From assembly GCA_039029915.1 (NCBI GenBank), contig JBCCFD010000118.1:1-17563 (forward strand): DNA of 17,563 bases. The letters are read 5' to 3'. This DNA is from QQUD01 sp039029915 (lineage in GTDB: Bacteria > Chloroflexota > Anaerolineae > Promineifilales > Promineifilaceae). Below, one piece after another: positions 13,620-17,563 of this stretch (position 1 is the stretch's first letter; every line of letters starts with the position of its first letter). The translations under genes and the position numbers were made by a program. Under the pieces are notes generated by a model that saw only the letters and a list, made by a program, of their open reading frames with translations, was not told the DNA's origin and did no database searches.

Positions 13620-14930
13620 ATGGACAAGTTATCCAAAGATAATTTGATGGGTTCTGTTTGGCGTGTGAGCCTGTTTTTTACATTTGTTGTTTTCCTCATA
13701 GCAGGTATTTTTCAGGCATCAGCTTCCCCGATTTTTCAGTATGAAAGTGAATCAGAAAATTCGGGGATAAGTCAATTATATTATTTTCCACTGGTTGCTC
13801 GAGAGGGGCAATTTAATACGCCTCCAACGCCGGTGCCGCCTCCAACACCAGTACCCCCGCCTCCTCCAGTGAGCCTGCCAGAAATTTTATCTTTTACGGC
13901 CGTTCCTGATGAAATAGTTGAAGGTGATTCTGTTGAGTTAAGCTGGGAGATTTCAGGCGAAGTAACGGCCGTGTCTATTGACAACAATGTTGGAAACGTT
14001 ACCAACGTCACATCTGTAACCGTTTCGCCTGCTGAGAATACAACCTATGAACTAACGGCGACAAATTCTGCTGGTTCCGTCACGGCCGAGGTGTCTGTAA
14101 CAGTCAATGATCCTCCGCCAACCCCGCCTACAATCATTTCATTCTCGGCATCCAAAACAAGCGTTAATTCTGGCCAGAAAGTAACCCTGAGTTGGGAGGC
14201 CGCAAACTATGATACTTTGCGAATTAATAAGGGGATCGGTGACGTCACAAACCTGACGAGCATCGATGTATTCCCAACGGAACAAACAACATACCGTTTA
14301 CGAGCAATTAATACTGCTGGCGAAGTTTCCCAGACCGTCACCATTTCAATTAAAAGCGGTGGCGGCGGTGGTGGCGGCGGTGGCGGTGGTGGTTCCACTG
14401 GTGGACCTGAAATTGTCGTATTTGATCTAAATAGAAAAGTCACGGAGTCTGATCGAGGCTTCCCATGGGATCAACCCCCGATGGAGAATGGCAACTGGGA
14501 AACACCGTATAACTACGCTGGTGGCACCCTGTACGTGCGGGCTGAGATTAAAAATCAACCCGTTCCTCAGCAGGATATGCGATTACAGTTTTGTTTTTGG
14601 CAGGAACTCAACGGTAATAACTTTGGCCTAGAGACTTGTATCACGACTAAGAATGTGCCAGGGACTTCAGGGACTGTTGAATGTTGGTCATCGCCCATTC
14701 AATCGATGTGGAAACTAAACGGACAATCTCTGGATTGGGATCGCCCACGCTATCGTGTGGCTGCTGTGGTCAAAAATGGTGAGAAAGAGCCAGTGAGCAA
14801 TTTCAACGGCTGGAATTGGAACGGAGAAAATCCAAAACATTGGTATCCGTTAGATATGAAATTTACAGTCATCGTTGTACCAAAAGGTAGCACCTTCTCA
14901 GGCTGGGGAAATTATGGCGGTGGTTGTTAG
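13620..14930 (+). CDS. Secreted two-Ig-repeat protein with four-Cys C-terminal domain (paralogue 1)
   Basis: This is a predicted exported or surface protein of 436 residues; its function is not known. An N-terminal hydrophobic segment (residues 15-33) is followed by an Ala-x-Ala-like cleavage site (FQASASP, near 35). Next come the short motif YYFPLV (54-59), a Pro-rich linker (67-86), two Ig-like repeats (about 87-163 and 169-244; core pattern SFxA...LSWE...IGDVTNLTS...TTY.L.A.N), and a run of 12 glycines (247-258). The C-terminal domain (263-436) is Trp-rich with Cys325, Cys340, Cys355 and Cys436, suggesting two disulfides outside the cell. I do not recognise this last domain. It may bind carbohydrate or protein, but no motif proves that. 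AAAGGA lies about eight bases before ATG. The gene has its own strong terminator. Confidence 0.85.
   Translation: MDKLSKDNLMGSVWRVSLFFTFVVFLIAGIFQASASPIFQYESESENSGISQLYYFPLVAREGQFNTPPTPVPPPTPVPPPPPVSLPEILSFTAVPDEIVEGDSVELSWEISGEVTAVSIDNNVGNVTNVTSVTVSPAENTTYELTATNSAGSVTAEVSVTVNDPPPTPPTIISFSASKTSVNSGQKVTLSWEAANYDTLRINKGIGDVTNLTSIDVFPTEQTTYRLRAINTAGEVSQTVTISIKSGGGGGGGGGGGGSTGGPEIVVFDLNRKVTESDRGFPWDQPPMENGNWETPYNYAGGTLYVRAEIKNQPVPQQDMRLQFCFWQELNGNNFGLETCITTKNVPGTSGTVECWSSPIQSMWKLNGQSLDWDRPRYRVAAVVKNGEKEPVSNFNGWNWNGENPKHWYPLDMKFTVIVVPKGSTFSGWGNYGGGC
14358..14393 (+). repeat. Poly-glycine codon tract (GGY x12)
   Basis: Twelve consecutive Gly codons, all GGT or GGC, form a flexible hinge between the second Ig-like repeat and the C-terminal domain of paralogue 1. 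Paralogue 2 has a short polar linker (NNSN) at the same place, so the tract arose after duplication or was lost in the other copy. Such tracts are prone to slippage in multiples of three. Confidence 0.85.
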
Positions 14931-15060
14931 TAATTCACCATCATTGTTTTCTAATACATTTTCGGAGTATGTGAAAATCAAGAAGCATCTTGAAATAAAG
15001 CAGATTCGTATAAGATTAACCTATCCCCAAAAATAGATTGCGAGGGTGGGAGCCAATTTT

Positions 15061-15099
15061 AAACACGGGCTTAGCTATTTTGCTAAGCCCGTGTTTTTT
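15061..15099 (+). terminator. Strong intrinsic terminator after paralogue 1
   Basis: A perfect 15-bp stem, with 5' arm 15061-15075 and 3' arm 15082-15096, closes over a six-base loop. The GC core is GGGCTTAGC/GCTAAGCCC. The T-run at 15094-15099 completes it. The AT flanks (AAAC..GTTT) make it potentially bidirectional. It lies about 130 bases after the stop codon. Confidence 0.93.
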
Positions 15100-15252
15100 C
15101 TTACTTCATTCGAGTCGCAAGTTGAGTTTAAAGAAACTTCGGTTATTTTTCTAGGCAGGTGATTGGAAATAAAGATGTCAAGCTTATTTCTAAGCCTTTT
15201 CCGTACACAAAATGTGTCATTGACCTGTCACTGCAGAATAGGAAAAGTAAAT

Positions 15253-16551
15253 ATGCTAGGGAAAAACCCAACGAATATTCGTAAAAAAATTCAAAATCGG
15301 GTTTGGGGCATTGCCCTTATTTCGATTATTATAGTCAGCCTGTTTCAACTGTTTGCGGCTTCTTCAAGTATCAAAAATAATCAAGCTTCTGCTAATGAGG
15401 AAAGTAACAATTTCTTACCCATCCTGCTAAATAATGCGCCAATAAGCGATTCCCTGCCTCCCACACCAACGCCATCCCCCACAGAACCGCCACCTCCTTT
15501 GGAGTTGCCTCAAATAGTTTCCTTTTCAGCATCTCAATTATCTGTTGAGTCAGGACAATCGACTGACCTTCTTTGGGAAGTAACTGGAGAAATTGATACG
15601 ATCATCTTAGATCATAACATTGGTGATGTTACCAATTTAACCTCACTTACAATTTCACCGACCACCACGAGCACTTATAATCTGACCGTTTCAAACGAAG
15701 CGGGTTCGGTATCGGAAGAGTTGACCATTACTGTTACGGAACCTGAACCGATGATTCCCCCAATCATTAATACATTTACAGCATCAGATAGCTCTATAGA
15801 AATCGGTGAGAGCGTTACAATCAGCTGGGATGTTACAGACTTTGACACCTTGGTGCTTAATCATGGGGGTGATGTGACCGGACAAACAAGCATTGAGGTT
15901 TCACCAACTGTCGATACGACCTATCGATTAAGAGCATCAAACCAGTATGGTGACACTAATGCTGAATTAACCGTTCAGGTCACGCCAGTAAATAATAGTA
16001 ATCAAATGGAAATATTTGATTGGAATGGTTTTGTTTATCAATCGGATAATGGTTTTCCCCGAGATACGTCACCAAATAAAAACTTTGATTGGACAACGCC
16101 AATAAACTATGCAGAGGGGACTATATTTGTTCGGGCAGAAATCTTCAGCATGCCCGTGAATCAACCCGACATGTATTTACAACTTTGCTACTGGCAAGAG
16201 CTAAATGGTGATAATTTTGCCCTAGAAACATGTCTCAATACAGAAAATGTGCCGGGGGTTGCTGGGACTGTCGTTTGTTGGAACCAAAAAATAAACCAAA
16301 TGTGGAAGAAAAATAACGTGCCTCTAGATTGGACGAGGGCACGTCATTGGGTGGCCGTTCCAATAAAGGTTGAAAAAGCGATCAATAACAAAACAGACCT
16401 TTACCCTGTTTCTGATTGGGTTGATCCAGAATGGGCTGACGAAGAACCTGCAGATTGGTTCCCTCTAAATATGAGGTTTACAGCCATTGTCGTCGAAGAG
16501 GGTGGTACCTTTAAGGGTTGGGATGATTATGGGGGTTGTGGTTCCAATTAG
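15253..16551 (+). CDS. Secreted two-Ig-repeat protein with four-Cys C-terminal domain (paralogue 2)
   Basis: This paralogue of the preceding gene is 432 residues long if started at ATG 15253. It has the same layout: a basic N-terminus and hydrophobic anchor (17-36), the motif FLPILL (54-59), a Pro/Thr linker (69-83), Ig-like repeats at about 86-161 and 169-243, a short polar linker, then the Trp-rich domain (252-432) with Cys312, Cys327, Cys342 and Cys429 matching those of paralogue 1. By eye about half of the C-terminal residues are identical, including CYWQELNGDNF.LETC and LDWTR. In-frame ATGs at 15163 and 15175 would add up to 30 residues. I prefer 15253 because AGGA lies nine bases upstream and the N-terminus then aligns with paralogue 1. 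It has its own terminator. Function unknown. Confidence 0.85.
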   Translation: MLGKNPTNIRKKIQNRVWGIALISIIIVSLFQLFAASSSIKNNQASANEESNNFLPILLNNAPISDSLPPTPTPSPTEPPPPLELPQIVSFSASQLSVESGQSTDLLWEVTGEIDTIILDHNIGDVTNLTSLTISPTTTSTYNLTVSNEAGSVSEELTITVTEPEPMIPPIINTFTASDSSIEIGESVTISWDVTDFDTLVLNHGGDVTGQTSIEVSPTVDTTYRLRASNQYGDTNAELTVQVTPVNNSNQMEIFDWNGFVYQSDNGFPRDTSPNKNFDWTTPINYAEGTIFVRAEIFSMPVNQPDMYLQLCYWQELNGDNFALETCLNTENVPGVAGTVVCWNQKINQMWKKNNVPLDWTRARHWVAVPIKVEKAINNKTDLYPVSDWVDPEWADEEPADWFPLNMRFTAIVVEEGGTFKGWDDYGGCGSN

Positions 16552-16578
16552 AGGTTTCTTGCAAGAAGAAAAAAATAG

Positions 16579-16617
16579 TTTCATATAGATATCGGTTAAG
16601 ATTTTGCATATATGAAA
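16579..16617. repeat. Inverted repeat upstream of the terminator of paralogue 2
   Basis: TTTCATATA (16579-16587) and TATATGAAA (16609-16617) are perfect 9-base complements separated by 21 bases. They lie between the stop codon of paralogue 2 and its terminator. The stem is AT-only apart from one pair, so a protein-binding palindrome is as likely as an RNA fold. It may also be chance. Confidence 0.35.
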
Positions 16618-16629
16618 TTCTATAAGAAT

Positions 16630-16676
16630 AAGACAAAGGCTGCCCCATTGCTGAGGCAGCCTTTGTCTTTATTTTT
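16630..16676 (+). terminator. Strong intrinsic terminator after paralogue 2
   Basis: A 15-bp perfect stem (16630-16644 with 16655-16669, core AAAGGCTGCC/GGCAGCCTTT) has a ten-base loop. A T-rich tail (TTTATTTTT) follows. It separates paralogue 2 from paralogue 3, so the genes are transcribed singly. Confidence 0.92.
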
Positions 16677-16759
16677 GAAGAAAGACAGCTGTTTTATAGT
16701 ACAAAGAGGGGATGACTATTGTCCTACCGGAATTATTGTAAAGATATTTGTTAAAAGAT

Positions 16760-16783
16760 TTTGTATAGAAGTTTGTATAGGAT
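16760..16783 (+). promoter_or_regulatory. Direct repeat TTTGTATAG x2 and RBS before paralogue 3
   Basis: TTTGTATAG occurs at 16760-16768 and again at 16772-16780, a 12-base period just before the third family gene. The second copy runs into AGGA (16779-16782), which is the ribosome-binding site six bases before ATG 16789. The repeat may be a regulator site or overlap a -10 region; no clean -35 is visible. Confidence 0.35.
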
Positions 16784-16788
16784 AAAAA

Positions 16789-17563
16789 ATGAAGTCTTCA
16801 TCGTTGCATCACGTCAACCGATTTGGTCGGTTATTTGCTAGTATTATTATTTTTGCAGTTGTTTTTACAATTGCTTGGCAAGCCGCTGGCGCATTTTCAA
16901 GCCAGTTTAAGGATGAGTCTAAAAAGGAAGTCACCTTTTTTGGCTTAAATTACCAGATTTTTCTACCTCTAATTGGAACTGAAGTCGGGAATCCAGAAAA
17001 CCCTCCGTTTATTACATTTTTTGAAGCACCTACTAATGAAATCGAACTCGGTAATTCCGTCACCATTTCTTGGGGATATCAAAATGATGTAACGGCCGTA
17101 ACGCTTGAACCAAGCGGTACAATGCTCGCAGATGGCAGCGGAGCCGTTGTCAATCCGACAGAAACCACAACCTATAAATTAACCATTACCAACAGCTATG
17201 GTACCGACACGGCCGAATTTACGATTAATGTGGTCGAAGCCACAGATCCACCCGTGATTAACAGCTTTACAGTCTCAGAAGATCGAGTGCCTGAAGGAAC
17301 ATCAACGACTTTATCTTGGGACGTTGAGGGTGTGGCGACAACGTTGTCAATCACCCCTAATATCGGCGATGTAACCGGATTATCTAGCATTGAGGTGTCA
17401 CCAACAGTTGACACGACCTACACCTTAACGGCCGTTAATAGCAAAGGTACGGTAGATGAAGCGGTTTCTATCGTTTACGTCCTAGCACCACAAATTACAA
17501 GCTTCAGTGCTGACTCCAATACAATTGATGAAGGGAATGGCACCACGCTAAATTGGACAACCA
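16789..17563 (+). CDS. Secreted Ig-repeat protein (paralogue 3), 5' part only
   Basis: The frame runs open from ATG 16789 to the window end (258 codons) without a stop, so the C-terminus is missing. AGGA lies six bases upstream. A hydrophobic segment (16-35, ending near WQAAGAFS) serves as signal peptide or anchor. It is followed by the motif FLPLIG (58-63) and a short linker with only a few prolines. Ig-like repeats follow at about 72-149 and 154-229, and a third begins at 233 (QITSFSAD...TTLNW), one more than in the two upstream paralogues. The repeat core (LSWDVEG, NIGDVTGLSS, VDTTYTLTAVNS) is the same as in those genes. Whether it ends in the four-cysteine domain cannot be seen. It is probably a cell-surface or exported protein; its ligand is unknown. 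Confidence 0.85.
   Translation, partial: MKSSSLHHVNRFGRLFASIIIFAVVFTIAWQAAGAFSSQFKDESKKEVTFFGLNYQIFLPLIGTEVGNPENPPFITFFEAPTNEIELGNSVTISWGYQNDVTAVTLEPSGTMLADGSGAVVNPTETTTYKLTITNSYGTDTAEFTINVVEATDPPVINSFTVSEDRVPEGTSTTLSWDVEGVATTLSITPNIGDVTGLSSIEVSPTVDTTYTLTAVNSKGTVDEAVSIVYVLAPQITSFSADSNTIDEGNGTTLNWTT

Larger units (their letters stand above)
1350..17435. repeat. Dispersed palindromic octamer ACGGCCGT, ten copies
   Basis: Exact copies start at 1350, 3002, 3909, 3998, 4892, 6178, 13896, 13965, 17092 and 17428. All lie inside coding regions (nuoF, nuoG x3, nuoH, nuoJ, Ig-like paralogue 1 x2, paralogue 3 x2). Equal base use would predict about 0.27 copies of a given octamer in this length. Nine copies are in the frame ACG-GCC-GTN (Thr-Ala-Val); the copy at 3909 reads Asn-Gly-Arg. 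Partial copies (ACGGCCGA) occur at 984, 14082 and 17209. Confidence 0.85.

Noticed and set aside
13830..13870. CCN-rich repeat in paralogue 1 considered as a DNA repeat element
   Set aside because: It encodes the Pro-rich linker in frame and is explained by protein composition. There are no spacers, so it is not CRISPR-like.
13781..14443. Minus-strand ORFs rich in Gly or Pro opposite the Ig-like gene
   Set aside because: They are antisense translations of the Pro linker and the poly-Gly tract, without start signals or homology.
15163..15252. Upstream starts for Ig-like paralogue 2, including a Cys-containing extension
   Set aside because: Alignment with paralogue 1 begins at the later methionine, which has AGGA at good spacing. 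The extension has no counterpart.
1..17563. tRNA, rRNA, CRISPR arrays, insertion sequences, integrase or attachment sites
   Set aside because: I looked for cloverleaf-like, direct-repeat and transposase signals and saw none. No protein in the window resembles a transposase or recombinase.

Overview
The window holds the downstream part of a complex I (NADH:quinone oxidoreductase) operon, followed by a tandem family of secreted Ig-like proteins. All genes are on the + strand. Base composition is moderately AT-rich. The best guess for the organism is a filamentous Chloroflexota (Anaerolineae-like) bacterium. This rests on Pro/Thr-rich linkers after a signal anchor, a short (F/Y)-(L/F)-P-L motif in each secreted protein, heptanucleotide repeats between genes, and a HIP1-like over-represented octamer. 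It is an inference, because no 16S rRNA or phylogenetic marker was compared.

Region 1 (1-10666): the end of nuoE, then nuoF, G, H, I, J, K, L and M in canonical order. Together with nuoN these encode most of the NADH-dehydrogenase module (NuoE/F/G), the Fe-S wire to quinone (NuoI), the quinone-site subunit NuoH, and the proton-pumping arm (NuoJ/K/L/M/N). The nuoF-nuoG and nuoK-nuoL gaps carry degenerate period-7 repeat tracts. The nuoI-nuoJ gap, the nuoK stop and the nuoL ribosome-binding site carry inverted repeats. At nuoL the hairpin lies exactly between a strong Shine-Dalgarno and the start codon.

Region 2 (10667-13320): the operon is interrupted. A strong intrinsic terminator follows nuoM, with a perfect TATAAT in its loop. 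Then come a class III calcineurin-like metallophosphoesterase, a candidate extended -10 promoter, nuoN, and a second intrinsic terminator. nuoN therefore probably has at least some transcription independent of nuoE-M.

Region 3 (13321-17563): after a 0.3 kb gene-free stretch come three paralogous, separately terminated genes. Each encodes a signal anchor, the LPL-like motif, a linker and two or more Ig-like repeats. The first two end in a Trp-rich, four-cysteine C-terminal domain that I cannot assign to a known family. The third gene runs off the window and so escapes a stop-bounded ORF search.

The main candidates for new biology are: (i) the octamer ACGGCCGT, found ten times here and used for every Thr-Ala-Val tripeptide in the window; (ii) the four-cysteine domain of the tandem family; (iii) the hairpin-bridged nuoL ribosome-binding site; and (iv) NuoG with all four N7-cluster cysteines apparently replaced by serine.
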